This document shows, piece by piece, positions 48,796 to 63,600 of a stretch of 64,000 bases of DNA. Position 1 is the first letter of the stretch, and every line of letters starts with the position of its first letter. The notes under the pieces were generated by a model. That model was not told the DNA's origin, did no database searches, and was given only the letters and a program-made list of their open reading frames with translations. A program made the translations under genes and the position numbers. Source of the stretch: Dirofilaria immitis (taxonomy: Eukaryota; Nematoda; Chromadorea; Rhabditida; Onchocercidae); contig JAKNDB010000110.1 in assembly GCA_024305405.1 (NCBI GenBank), positions 2,356,001 through 2,420,000 of the forward strand, written 5' to 3'.

Positions 48796-50536
48796 TTCAA
48801 GTTTTTATAATTTCCGATTTTCGATTGTTGAGTGTTTCTTTGACTGCATTTTATTTTGTTCTGTAAACAAACTGTATTCATGCTTATCGATTCGTTTCAG
48901 AAATAGATAGTGAAATTAGAATATTTACGATACATATGAATGATATTTTATTTTGAAGCTATAATGATTTTTAAATTTTCCAAACAAACAGATCTATGCA
49001 TTTCATTAACAGCAAAAATAAAAGCCCTCGAGAATTACAGCATGATAAGCTGCAATCATATGATGACGACAATTGAAATTACGCACACTGTGATACTACT
49101 ATTCCATTCTTCAACAAATAGATTAACCTGAATCATTTAGCCAATATAATTATTTTAATACTATCTTCTTTTCTTTTTTAAATGAAAATATTTAAAACAA
49201 AAAAGAAAATGAATTAAAATATTTTATAAAAGATAAAAATAAAAGTTTTGATAAGGAAATAAAAATTAAATGAAAGGTATACTGATGATTAGCTCCAAAA
49301 ACATACTTTCTCAATGGAACTTTCGGGAGAAAAAAAATATAAAAAAATGGAAAAAAAAAGAAGGAAAAATAAAGAAGAATTCGAAAAATTGTTGAAAGGA
49401 TGGAATGAATGAGTTTATATGAATGCTAATAAGGCCTAGAAATATTAAGGAGATAGGCCAAGCCACATCACATCCATACACTCACACTCTTTAAGTGAAA
49501 TGTGTAGTAATAAAATAATTGTGGAAAAAGAATTTTAAGCTCTCAAAAAACTCTTCACATTCAAGTCATTTCGATGTAGCAGATCTTTAATTTTATGAGA
49601 CAGTAATCTTTCATCAGTAAACTGGACAACAAACATCACAGCCCCTGTCAAACTGCATAAAATACTTATTCCCTCCCACTCCTTTTTCTTGTCTCGACGA
49701 TCAATTGAAGTGAACGCTTGCTTGTTAATGCATTATGCAAGAAAATACAAATTGAAATTTGTTAAAACTATGCTAAATCTTATTTTTTTACTCTCGACTT
49801 CGAAATATGATGAATTTTCCATTTTTCTAAATTTTCAAAATTTGCCTAAAATATTCAAAATGTTCAAAGAACTAAAAAAAAAAGAGAAAAATAGATGGAA
49901 CTGTAAGAGCAATTTCATCAATGAAGAAAGCATCAGATGATTATCATAATTTTTATAAATTCAGATTCAGTCATAGAAATTCAGCTTGTCAGTTATGTCT
50001 GATATCAACTAATGGTGACCGAAACTACGGAAATTCACTTGGAGTGATACATTACTGAGCTATAGCAAATTTACTTTGTATTCCTGTTCAGTAGCTTTAT
50101 TCAATATTCTTGAATAATTAACAAGACAGATTCACTTGCTGTTTGGTACGTTCTTTTCTTTTTGTTCTAAAATGAAAATTTTCTTTAACGATAATTTGAA
50201 ATGAAATCGATGATTTTGTCTTAATGATAATTTAGTGATAAAAATGAAATCAATAAGTTATTAATGTCATTTATGAAAATGAAAGAAATATATTCGTTTA
50301 AATCGATCGTAATTCCATCATATTCAATATTTCAATTATTTTGAAATAAGAATTTGACAGAACTGATTGCTAATATGAAATTATCATAAGTGTATGTGAA
50401 ACTATATATCTTTTCAAATGAATTATTGAGCATTTTTGCATTTATTTAATGACAAAACCATCAAAAATATTTAATAATAGATGGAAGCATTAAGAAAAGT
50501 TGTTTTATATGATTCTATTGAATGTTTAATCTTATG

Positions 50537-50540
<4 letters not shown>

Positions 50541-50574
<34 letters not shown>
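50541..50574. repeat. (CT)n microsatellite
   Basis: About 34 bases of uninterrupted CT, followed by a T-rich tract. Confidence 0.95.
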
Positions 50575-50577
<3 letters not shown>

Positions 50578-51087
50578 TTTCTTTTTTCTTTCTATAATTT
50601 GTAAAAATCTATGATTTTAGATTTCTTTGAATAAATAATAATTATTCCGATTTTCATAATTTTGCATTATTTCGTATTAATTTGTAAGGATGATTATTAT
50701 TTACATAATATTTTATAAAATCACTTGAGAATCGTATGAATTACAACTGAAACAATAAATTATAAAAATTGCGATAAATAATGAATTCAACAACGAAGTT
50801 GTTAAATGTATCGAAAAAAAGAAAGAGTTGAAAACAGAAAATTGTAAACACAAAAATCCGCATTGACACTATAAAGAAAACTTTTCATGGCGTTTAATTT
50901 TTCAAATTTATATTTATAAATTTCAAATAAACAAAAATAAATTCAAAAAAGGTGAAATCTAAACTTTACATCGCTTTGACTTTACCAATTGTAGCAAAAG
51001 AAAAACAATTAATTACACTTTTTTTGATAAGAAGAAAATTTAACAGTTTCATTGTCAAAAATTTATTCCAACCATTAATTTAAGCAT

Positions 51088-51112
51088 TTTATTTATTTAT
51101 TTATTTATTTAT
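51088..51112. repeat. (TTTA)n tetranucleotide repeat
   Basis: About six tandem TTTA/ATTT units. Confidence 0.9.
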
Positions 51113-54100
51113 TAATTCTCTTTTTCGAAAAAAAAGAGAAATATAAGCATTTTATGAGTGAATTAAAAAAAACATTTAAATTTTTAAATGTAATAGTTAA
51201 CTTCAATTTACTGATATCAATCAAAATCGTTCAAGCCTAATGGCAATCAACATCAGAACTAATGCTTTCGTAGTCATAAAAAAAAAAGAAAATTTTACGA
51301 TAGCATCTATTTTATTGCTTAGATTAGTAAAATTTCTAAGCTTATAAATATTTATAAACAATAAAATTTCAAGCATTTTCTCATTGACCAACAGCATATT
51401 CTTTTAATATGCAACGTTACGATAGAAGTTTTATTAGTTAATGCTATGTGATTCAAAATTTTCGATCATTTAATAAAAATTCTTAAAAATACATGAAGTT
51501 TTTAGCTATCTTACAGTATCAAGAAACAATTCCTGATTTCTTGAAATAGCTGATTTAGTTGAACTATGAATTTTCATGCAAGATAAGCTATTATATTTGA
51601 TTTCAATTTGAAGATAGAAGTTATAGCCTACCAGTATCTTCAAGTATCAAACTGGATTCTTATGGATGTGGAAAGATTATTATAAATCAATGCTTATATG
51701 TTTCCTGATTACTTCGATCAAAACCAATCTCTGAACTGCTGATACAATAGAAGCAAATTAAATTGTCGATTGTAAAAAGAAGAAGGAAAACACGAAATAG
51801 CATTTGCAATTTAAACAATAGTTATAAAAACAAATTATGATAAATATATATTTAAAAGATACTATTATTCAGTTGTTTTTTCCAGTCAATATGCTGATAT
51901 GCTCTTTATCGTTGGTTGCTATGGATATGATAAGAATTATGTTTAAATTTTTTAAAATAAAAATGATGAAAATTGTTATAAGAAACAAATGCCAAGTTCG
52001 AATATGTAAAAATTGAAAAATATCCATTGCTTTCTTAATAAATGAACATTTCCCTTTAATATAGTAATATTCAAAATATCATTAGCTTGTTGTAATGACC
52101 AGAAATGTTAGTGAAATGGTTACAGAATATTGCCAATATCTTGTAAATTATTCTTTCTTCAAAACTTTGAATTTCATTTCCGAATTCTATCATCCAATTA
52201 AGCCATACATGATGTTTTCAATGTAGCCTTTAGATATTTACAAGAAAAACAAACTTTGTCTGATATTATTGTTTACAAATTAAATTGCAATTATTTCATA
52301 TTCTGAATGTCCATAATTTATTGAAACGAATATTTTAATAGTTTAATAATTATTTGAAGCCAATATAGGTAAATAGTAATAATAATTACTAGCAGTCTGT
52401 AAAATTATCTTACTCTTTAAAAGTTTTATTTTGCTAATTAAGTCGCAAATTGAAATTTTTTTGATTGAACTTTTAAATGAAAATAGTCGGAATAAAATAT
52501 TTTTTATCACTAAAACAGAAAAAAAAAAAAAAAAAAAGAAATCGAAACATCTGTTGGAATTAATAATAGCTTAACTTATTAAAATGTCATTATAAAAAAT
52601 TAATAAGACTATTAGTTTTACTTGGCTCTCAGATAATTATTAAGCTATCAATAAGTTTAGATAAAACCAATAAGATCACTATCATATCTATGACATGAGA
52701 TAAAACTATCATCCAACATTTAGTTATCCTGAATAATATTGCAAGGAAAGCTACAGAAAGTCAAAATATCAGCTATTTTTGTTGCATAAAATATAAAACG
52801 TTATCAGCAAGCTTATAGTCCAGTTTTTATCAATGCTTCAAAAGTTCCTTTTACTTTGACTTTTTATTGAAACTAATTATTGAATATATTTTTCACTGGT
52901 CTATGATCTTCAATGTTCCATTGCCATTTTCAAATGCAACTATAATAATTTTCTTCATTCGGATAATATCTATCATTTTCTAATTTTTTTTTTTTGAAAC
53001 TTATTGTTTATTTGTCATACTGATAGATTTTATGGCGATAACATAAAAATTCATATTTCTTTTTTCCAAACGTTGATTATTGATGAAAAGAATTAAGCAG
53101 CGAAAAGTTTTGCACCATTTCTTTTCCAAGAATTTAAATAGTTCGAAATTTTTTAATCTAAGCGTTCGGCTTTTTCAAAATTATAACTTTTCATTGAATG
53201 GATGTGAAAAAGAATTTTTTATTCCTCAACCATAATTGAGATTGATAACGTCGCTTAACCCTTCCGAATGTAAAAATTATAATTTGTCAGTCAACTATCG
53301 AACTTGTCATTTTTAATTCGCTAACAAAAAAAAAAAAGAAAAAAATGGAGAAGTTGAATTGCTATAATTTCATATTATGATTCGAATCAAAGAAAAGTAT
53401 TTAACATCTTAATTAATGCACCTTTTATATCATTTATCAGATAGCAATATTTATTTTATATAATATCAGTTCAAACAACATGATCCTTGTTTTAATAGAA
53501 TTGAAAAATTTCAAACAATTTGCGAAAATTAAAATAATTTTAATCATATCGAAGTCTCTAGCGTTAACTTTAAACTTCAACTTTTAGAAATTGTTGCGAA
53601 GAGAAAATGAAATTAAAAAAAGAAAGTTGTCAATATTCTTTTTAATGATGAAATTAATCTTTAATGTCTGAAATTTCTATATTCATCATTTGTGCAAAGT
53701 GAAACATTTGCTATTAGCTAGTTTTTATATTTCATTTGAATATGTATTTGATATGTGTCTGATGAAAGATGCCAAGAATCAAACATTTTTCAAACAACAA
53801 GCAATTTTTGTTGATGAAATTATTTCATGAGGTCGAGAAAAAAAAAAAAAAGCGTATTTCTAAAATGACGAGGAAAATAATAGTTGGCCCAATTGGCCTG
53901 TCATCTTTTCTAATCGTTCATTTTATTATGAATAAAGAAAAATATCATAAAATAATTTAATATTTTAGCTAAAAAGAAATGATAGTAACTTTTTCTCTTT
54001 TTTTTAAAAAAATATTTTCTTAATATTAAAAGATTTATATGTATAATTACGTAAAGATTACATTTAAATAGGAGAACAATGAAATAACAATTATTTAAGA

Positions 54101-56316
54101 TAAAATTATTTGAAAGAAAAATAAGGGATTTTGTTTTCTCGAAGCATTCCATCCAAAAGAGAATTAAGCAATGAAGATTGATTAAATGACGTTAAACGGA
54201 AAGAAAAAAAGAACGTAGAAAAGTTAATTAACTTAAAGGATGCATTGAAGAGAGGAAGATATGAAAATATTGATTAAATTGATATAGACTGGAATAGTGG
54301 ACAAAAGAAAGAGAAGAAATAAAGATAACAAATTTTATGGATCCGGAAAACAATAAATATGGTATAATATACAAAAGGAAAAAAAGAAGTTAAATTACGA
54401 AGGGATAAAATTTGAATTTACTGAACAATAGGAACAGAGAGAGCTTAATGGATTGTTATTAAAGTGTACACAAAATTTGATGAAATTCAAACATTCTCGC
54501 TTTTACCATTAAACAGCAAATTTAAATAGCCTTTGATAAGTTTTCTTAAAAAGAAAAAAAACTTTTTCCGTTTTATTTTTAGAATAAGAAAAGCTAAAGA
54601 TTTTTTAGTTATTTGTTTGTAAACTTTCCCATTTCAAAATTGGCATACAATCTTTGTTATAAAATAAACTTCGCAATTTACTAATGACATTATTAGAAAT
54701 CTTTCGCATACTATTCCAATTTGTAGAATAATATTTGTTAGGAAGGATTAGTACATATCAAATTAATTATATAAACAATTGTAATTTCTAGAGCAACGAA
54801 TGACTCATCGAGAATGACAAAATCTTCAAAATAATGAAAGAAAAAAAGCGATCGGAAATAAGGATCATTCTTTTGACAACTTTATCTTTTGATAAACAGT
54901 ATGTCAATAGTTTATGTCATTCTGTCAAAAACATAATTGAATTTAGTTAAACAAGTAATTTGAAGCCTGCAGATAACATTGTTAAATTTGCAAATATATT
55001 CAACATGCATGCTATTTCGTGTGCAGTTTCATTACTTAAAAGTATGCATGCACCATATTTAGCTAAACTGGAAATGCATGTTGTTTATCAAAGATTATAG
55101 CAAATGCTATATGCAATTTTCAAATTTCCTATACATCTATGGTATTTTAATATTGATATATTTAGTCTTTGAGAAGAAATCCTTCACAAACTTTTCAAAA
55201 GGTCAACGCACAATATGAAATTTCAAAAACTTTTTATAAATAATATTTGCTATTACTTACATTTATTCATCACATGTAGAAGAAATATATTTTTTTAGGA
55301 TTAAAAATGGATGAATAACATTTTAGTGATAAAATGAAGTTTGCAATAGCAATAATATTTCTATCAGATAATTAATTGCTCACAACGGTTATTTCTTAAA
55401 ACAACATCAAACTTTATCAAACACTCTTTTCAATTGGATTCTATGAATGAACATAGGGAATGGTTACATCGATACATGCATCGTAATCTTATCCAGCAAT
55501 ATTTGATAAAACAGAAATATAATAATTATTAATGCATATGGAATATGAGTTATGCAAACTTGAATAAATGAGTATAAAGAATCATATTGATGCTATCATA
55601 TCTTCCATTTCATGCTTATCATAAGATAAGAAAATTGTGCTTTGAAATTATATTGATTTTACTTCTTTATTTTTTGATTATTGTTGAAAAAAATTTCTAC
55701 CATCGAAAGGAGCATATGACAAATTTTTCTAGTTGAATCGATTTATTATTCAAAATTTTAGTACATAAGTATAAAATTTAGATATGTTGATATGCATATC
55801 TCTCAATAACAATGATCCCTTTGAATTTGCACAATGTTCTCTTTTTGGCTTTATATCACAGATGTCAAAGTTAAATTATGAATTTCGATCTAAGAATAAA
55901 ACATAATTATCTTCCTATTTGCTCATAACTAATTATTTATTTTACTCTAATATATTAATTATACAACATCAAATCAGTGAAAATTTTATCTATTCTTAGA
56001 TAAATTCTACATATGTGATAAGTTAATTATAATCATTGCGCTCAAATTTGATCAGATAATTTTAAATGATCGCATTATTACATTTAATAATACGAAAGGA
56101 CTAAACGGATTTCATATTATGCCAATTTCTTAATATTAATGATATATGATTCGCTGCTTGTAATCTCTATCCTGGCATAAATTCAGAAAAACATTCCCAA
56201 CAAATTCATAATGATTCTCATAACTTGGTAATGTTCCCCATGTTACACATCAGTTTCATTTCGAAAGAATGAAACAAATGCTTCTCAAAGATTATTCACT
56301 GTTTTGCTATTCTTCA

Positions 56317-56417
56317 CCTATTTCTTTATCATTTCGTCATCCCTCATCTTTGATTTCCTTATCATTTTGTTATCTTTTATCATTAGTTTTTTGGTCATTT
56401 CGTTATCCGTCACCTTT
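56317..56417 (+). repeat. Diverged tandem repeat of about 37 bp
   Basis: Roughly three units of CACCT-TTTATCATTTCGTCAT type text, with substitutions. Confidence 0.55.
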
Positions 56418-59400
56418 GTAGGAAAGTGACAAAAAGACAAATTATAAAAGTTATAGAACAATTGTTAAATCTAAAAAAAATTTTAATCAATCTCGATGAG
56501 TTAATATATAGCAAGTATTTAACAAAATAATTATGAAATGTATTGATTTTATGACTATTTGGATAAATTTGCATTATTTAATTTGTGCGATGCATAATGT
56601 TAATAATATTAGCATGAAATTTTCCGATGAGAAAAGAAATAGATTAACTTTTTTTCTAATAAAATTAATAAATTTTCATAGGACCACAGTAATATGAAGT
56701 ATTAAATCGTTTTGAAAGACAAAGAGCATAGAGCAATCGAAGTGTTACTTCCTGAGGTCATGAATGTTACCCTTCCAAAATCAAATTTCTTTAGCACAAC
56801 ATGATTTAGATTCTTCAATAGCAAGTAGCAATTAGCAGTAAAATTTGTATTCATCACATTTTATACCTCAACCTCACAATTTTGAATAGGATTCAACTTA
56901 CTTAAAATTTCAATACGCGCAACTAATAGTGTGTGTGTGTCCCAGATCAAGTGTCCCAGATTCCGATAATTCGAGGCACCCACTCTATCATCTACCTTTT
57001 CGATAGTATATGTAGTTTTTCAGGGAGTTGCTAAAGTTTCATAAAACGCTGCTCATCTGCTAATTCGCAGAATTTGTTTTCGATATTATAGAATTCTTGA
57101 ATAATTTTCTGGGACATCATATTATGCATCTATTGTTTTTTGTTTTTTCCAACAACGTTCAATTTGATTTGAAATGGATTAATAGGTTTCTGAACAATTT
57201 GTCGGATCATATGAACATTGCTAATAAAATTCCATTAATTTCAATAGGCGAGAAAAAGTTCACTATTACTGGCCAGACAGAAAATTTGATTAAATAATTG
57301 AAACAATTCAATTAAGCAGTTGGAATAAGGCATTTAATAACAGTGTCAGTTGGTAAGCAGGAAATAATGACGTATAAAGAACAGGCTTTAAGCTGTGTAT
57401 AAGAAGTAACTTGGCTAGGCTGGTACTGAACAATAAAGCAAATAGTCTTCTACGCTTAATCAGTATCATTATCTCGTTTACTTTTTCTGTAATTAAATTC
57501 TATAATAAGAAATTGAAATTAAGATCGTAGTATCAATTTATGAATACTTTTTTTTTTGCATTTCTAAGCATATAAGTGAGAAGCTGAATAGAAGCCAAGA
57601 AACAATGCTTAAATCTGTTTGCCGATCACTTATCGTTTTCATTATTGGTCGGAAGTTTCAAATATCACTTTAACAAACTTTACATTATCATAATTGTTCT
57701 GTCATTTATTATGGCTTATTTAATGATTTGTTTGAAACGATAGTCTAATTTGATTTATTAAAATAAATATTCATCAATCACTGATCATCCAGAAATTAAT
57801 GCCATATTTTTATATTGAATTGATATGTATAATTAAATTGAATTTAAAATTCAGTGAGGAGTAAATTTAAATCACTTTTAATATAATTCTTTGAGGTTCA
57901 AAACAGTTGTTTGATTGATATTGCTGTCATTCCAATGACAACTATCTAATGGATAGATTTTAAAAAGCTGGTAGAACGGCTGTCATCGCCGAACATCTTT
58001 TGATAATACTGACACTCGATCATATCTGATGGGCAGTTGAGTCTTGAAATGAAATTATACACACGTTCTATGCTATATTATCTTCTGCAATTGTGGTATG
58101 TTGTTGGTCTTTCTTCTTTTTTTTTTTTCAACAATTTGTTAAATTGAAAAATTATTTTCCAATATAATTGAGATAATATTATCGTTGCAAATCGATGAGA
58201 ATTAAATAATTTCGTTTTTGCAAGCTATTAATATGTTTAAACTTTTTATTAAAAATTAATTCAAATCAGACAGTCAATTTTGATTATGCAAAAATATTGG
58301 CACTTCTTTGAATTATGTCCATGTAGAAGTAAGATGATATTAATAAATATCATGATGAGACTAATAATCTATCCCATTTTATTATTTTTAATTAAATACT
58401 ATTTTAAATTCTTTTTTTTTTGTTAAAAAAGCATTAATAGTTCGAACTATATGAAAGTTCATAAATTTTGCATTGTTTAGTCTGCAAAACATAGTACGTT
58501 GGTTATATTATTTCAAAATATTTTCCATGAACTTATTTTTAATCTTTTGAGAATTTCTCATTTAAAAGAACAAAGACCATTTGGAAACAAAAAATTGTAT
58601 ACCAAATCATTTGATGAATCATATTGTTTTGTCAACAAATCCCTTCTCATATAATAGTTATGATTAAAAGTATATTCAAAAAAAAAAAAAGAAAAATAAG
58701 CACGCTGTCAAATTGAACAATTGTTCAATTCTCAGAACAAATAATGTGTACTCATGTTTTCTTTCTCTGTTTGTTTTGTTTTCCCTAAAGTTTTATTTCC
58801 GAATATAACTTATAATTTGTCAAAAATTTTGAACCTTCATTTCCATCTAAATTTTTAATAAATCAGTAATTTAGGATATTAAATGAAAAATTACGAATGA
58901 TTGATGTATGTTGATTTTATGAGGAACTTTTTGAAAATTTTTAAAATCAAATTTTAGCAACTAACAGCATATTTGTTCCTATTTTTTTCTTTTTTTTTTT
59001 AAAATTCGCTTTATTTTTTTTAGAAAGAAAAGATTTTCGGTTACTATTTCCCGAAAATAAAGGAAGACTAAGGCATTGAATTGAGTTATAATTAGATTTA
59101 TTTGACAGAAATTTGTTGTTTATTTATAGCTTGGGCGTTTCCATCAAGAAAACTATCATGTATGATAATATTCAATAATTTTACTATTCTTTTCTTGTTT
59201 TTTTTTTTTTTTTTTTTTTAACTATACGTTTTTATTTCATTCCTTTAGCATTCTTTCGTAGTTTTCAACAAGCGTATACTCTTATCAAGTTGTAAGCTTA
59301 ATAAAACAACTTAGTAATTTGAGCTAATTCATTTGAAAGAGGTAATACTTAAATTTTAAACATTTAGATCCTTATGATGGATTTTCTTTTCAATCAATAG

Positions 59401-60642
59401 TTCAAATCATTCAACTATCTAGCTAATAAATGCGCAAATAATTTGAATTTAAAAATTGATGAAGCGAAAAGAAATGAAAATGTGGTGTGATTAATTTCAT
59501 ATAAAAACTCATTCACTAAATTGGTGCACTTTGAAACGAAATTCCAGATTTTGATTGATTAAGTGCTGCTGAAATAATTAATGATCAAATCGCTTTCATT
59601 CCTATCTTCTGTTTCATATATATCGTTTAGTATTTCTTATTATGCTAAATTTGTTTTATAATTTCTCTTTTGAATATATAAATTTAAATAATACTTATTA
59701 GCTCCATGACAGATAAACATTGACATAGGCAAAATAAGTAACAAATTAAATAACACTTGAAAATCATCTTTTCCTTGCCATAAATACATCATCATTTCAC
59801 AGTCGGATTCTACTCTGAGATGAAGCAATACTAAATAGCAACCTATTGTTAGCATCATATCGTTCCTCAAGATTACTAAATATTAGCATCATCAAATACT
59901 GCCGATATATATATGGCTCACCTAAAATAAAAGCTTATATTATAGTTTCTCAAAGTATTCTGTTTCTTTTGGTTCATCTATGATCCAGCCATCGGCAATT
60001 CAAAATCTAGTTTGTCAAAATTTTTCAACGGATGATTGAAATCTCAGTTTAGCTAAAAAGTCACTTTTTAGTTGATTGGCATTGACGGATTTTGGAATAC
60101 ATAAAACGCTATATTTCGGGCTTATGTGAAAGGAATAGATGATCTGCAACAGTTGCTGCTTTAATGTTTCATTTCGTTTCAACAATTTGGGCTTTATCTC
60201 AAGTATCATAAATACCAACCATAAAATGATAGTGTCGTCAAGGTGAATTAAGTAAAATAATTTGATAGTTCCTCTCATGGGCTTATTTCAGGTGTTTTTT
60301 CCTTCTTCGAATATATTTTGCAGTTATCATAACGACGAGATTAGCTTCACGATCAGGTTGATGAGCAATCAAAAATGCTTTTTATTTCTTCGAAAAGCTT
60401 GACAACTTTAATTTGCAATTCCGCATTTTGCAACTTTTGTAAGTTTTTCTAATTTTGAATTATTCATCAGAAATTTATCAATCTCACTTTTCGAAAATAA
60501 TCAATTGATCCTACAAATCTATACGAATACAATTCTTTCAATTTCAGAATACAAATTTTACTTATATATAATTAAGGTAATCTAATTACAAATTATAAAT
60601 TCAAAATTTGTCAAGCATTTTATTTTTTATCATTTTAAAAGA

Positions 60643-60650
60643 TATTTCAG
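60643..60650 (+). promoter_or_regulatory. Likely trans-splice acceptor
   Basis: TATTTCAG ends five bases before the ATG of the ENPP-like gene, after a long T-rich stretch. This fits spliced-leader addition. Confidence 0.5.
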
Positions 60651-60655
60651 GAATT

Positions 60656-63600
60656 ATGCGGTGTTGGCAGTATATAATTTCCATAATAGCATCATATTTC
60701 ATTGCTGCAAGTGAAAAAATACCATGTGGTCAAAATTTAATTGTATTTATCATAGACGGATATGGAAAAGCATTATTGAATCAGTCGGATATTGGCTTCC
60801 GATTGCTAACTCAAAATGGCGTTTACAGCGATTTTCTAAAACCTGTTTATCCAACTCATAATTATCCGAATTGGATGAGTCTCGTAACAGGTTGTCGTTT
60901 TCTTTCATTTAGTATTGTCTAATCTCTTGAACTACGAAAAATTTCATCTATCAAAATTCTCATGGTAAATATTAGTGAGAAATTTTCATATTGTTAAAAA
61001 TTTAACAAACTTCAACTTTAGTTTATCAACAGATACTTATGCACAAGTTCAATTAAATTTAGGATTCATCAGAGTTTGCAGGTTTGTATGCAGAAAATCA
61101 TGGCTTTGGTGCTAATTACATGTGGGACAGAGTTAGGAATAGAAGGTTTTGGAACGGTGAAACAAATCGCGCTGGTGATACGTGGTGGCCTGATGGTGTG
61201 GTACCAGCATGGTATACTACGGGTAAATCAAATGTTGATGTGCACTGTTATTGGATGCCAGGATGTGATGTAGGTTTAGCTTAAAATAAGAGTAGATTAA
61301 AGGTATTTCTGAATAAAGGATATCTTCTAGTAAGTTTTCCTCTTTTCATTAATGCCAAATTAGAAAATAAATTTAAGCAGAAAAATTAATTTATTAATGA
61401 AATTTATAAACTAAAATTACATTTTTTATATGTAAACTTACCATAATTTGGTCATTGCTGAATGAATACATAATAGATAAGAATTGAAATTTAGGTAAGA
61501 ATAGTCGAGATTTGATACATAGTTATTTCTTCTATGTAGTAAATCTTGATAGATATTTCCTCGATGTCAATACAGTAAGCCACTAGCTTTTTTATCAAGA
61601 ATTTTTAATCATCTTAGATCTTGCTACTGTAATGTTAATTTTTTTAAGTTTGAATATTTAAATAAGTAATATTTCCAGCTTCCACATCAAGATATGATTG
61701 TACAGGTACCACAGGAGCGTAAGTATAATGCTTCAGTACCAGGACAAACTGATGCATTGATGAACTATTTTCCAGAAATAGTCGAACGAATTGCTAAATA
61801 TCAACCTTACAAGCAACAAGTAATTTAAATTAGTGATAAAGCAATTTTAATGATTAATTTATTATTGATTATTTATCAGTGATAGAAAAATTTCACACTT
61901 TTAATATACTTTATTGGAACTAACCTGAGCAAATCGAAATCATTATTAAATATATGGAATTCATTTATGATTAATATGGAGCTAATATTCATATTGAAAT
62001 GATTTGAAGTATTTTAGTTTTCCTAATTCGATATGCTGGAGTACAAGCAGCATTGGAAACATTTGGATTACGAAGCGACGAGCTTAAACAAGCTCTTATT
62101 AATGTCGATTTGAGCCTTCTTTTGTTACAGGTCATTCCATCGTCATTTTTACATTTTCAAAATAATCATTTCCCGAAAACTATATTTTAGTAAAAAATGT
62201 TGTCTTTTATTTCTAAAAATTGTAAGTTAAAGTATTCGAATATGTATAATAGGGTATATCCATCAGTCCTAAAATATCTGTTCACATCTTCACATTACAG
62301 CAAAAACTCGAAGATGCGAAACTTTTCGAATCAACAAACTTGATGGTAATCTCGACTCATGGCTTGTATACAGTAGAACAAGAAGAGCAGTTTTCATTGA
62401 AGAATGTCTAACGGATTATTCAAAAATTCAAAAAGTAGTTAATCATCATGCTATGATGATGGTTTTATTACAAATCCAGATGAGACCAATGAGGTGTGCA
62501 CATTGTCTTTATTATATGTTTATCCTTGAGATACAAAGTTTCATAAAAACAAATCAAAATTTGCTATTTTAATCAAAGATAATTCTATCAGATCATGCGA
62601 ATTATGCAGATTTTCCACTTAAGTCCGAATTTAGATTAAAGGCAAGATGAATATGATCGTGTTCACATTTTTAACAGATTATCACTTTTCTAATTAGAAA
62701 GAAATGCATTATTGAAATTTATCAGACAAATAGACTCCATGAATATTTCTGTCCCTAAGTTCGACTATTACCGAAATAATTTAGAACGTATTGTAACGAT
62801 CATTTTCAGGCACAATTATTTTTAAGGTATTTTTGAATTGAAATTATGCGACCAATGGGCTCCGATGGGTGATTATGACGAAAATGAGCAACCACTTGTA
62901 TCAGTCTATCAAACTATAGATCTACCAGATCGTTTGCATTGGAAAAAATTTCAATATATGCCAGAAATTGTATTGATCACTCGACCAGGTGCAACTGTCT
63001 TGACGGTATATTATCATTATATTTCTTCAGGTTCTCTTCACCATTTCCAACATTGCATTTTTCTTCATCCTACTTTTTCTAGATTTACCGAAGCAAAGAA
63101 GTTCTATTTTCATATAAATGCAATTTTTGTATTGAAATAATCCTTTATCATTGTTTATTATCAATTATTTACCTATGAACAGGTATAGAAAAGATCATAA
63201 TTGGGAATAGAAATTTTATATTATATTGAAATATCATTTTAAGCGTGAATTACCTTCTCTACCACCACATGATGAACAAGAAAGAGATATTCTATCGACT
63301 GGTGGTTGGGATAATGAAAACCTCAATATGCATGGCATATTTTTCGCTCGAGGACCAGGTAAATTTTCAAGATCAAAGAACGATATATCTGTATTGGATG
63401 TATTTGTTGAGGTAAATGATGTACAGTTAAGCGTTTTCACTTACTCAGAAATTTGGATTAGTATCTTATTATTTCTTTCAGCCTTTAAAGAAGATTATGA
63501 AGCATCACATATCAATATAGTTGATATCTATCAGGTAAAATTAAAACTACTTAAAGCTAAATCATAAATTTCATAAATTTGAATCTTTGAAGTATAACAA

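Larger units (their letters stand above)
48796..60642. other. Gene desert of about 11.8 kb
   Basis: AT-rich sequence with many poly-A/T runs, a (CT)n and a (TTTA)n repeat. The left end should contain the promoter of the receptor gene. The few open frames of 60-90 codons have AT-driven composition (Phe, Ile, Asn, Lys) and no recognisable motif. Confidence 0.6.

Noticed and set aside
57097..57297. 66-codon ORF in the second gene desert
   Set aside because: It lacks an ATG at its given start and has AT-driven composition; no flanking exons.
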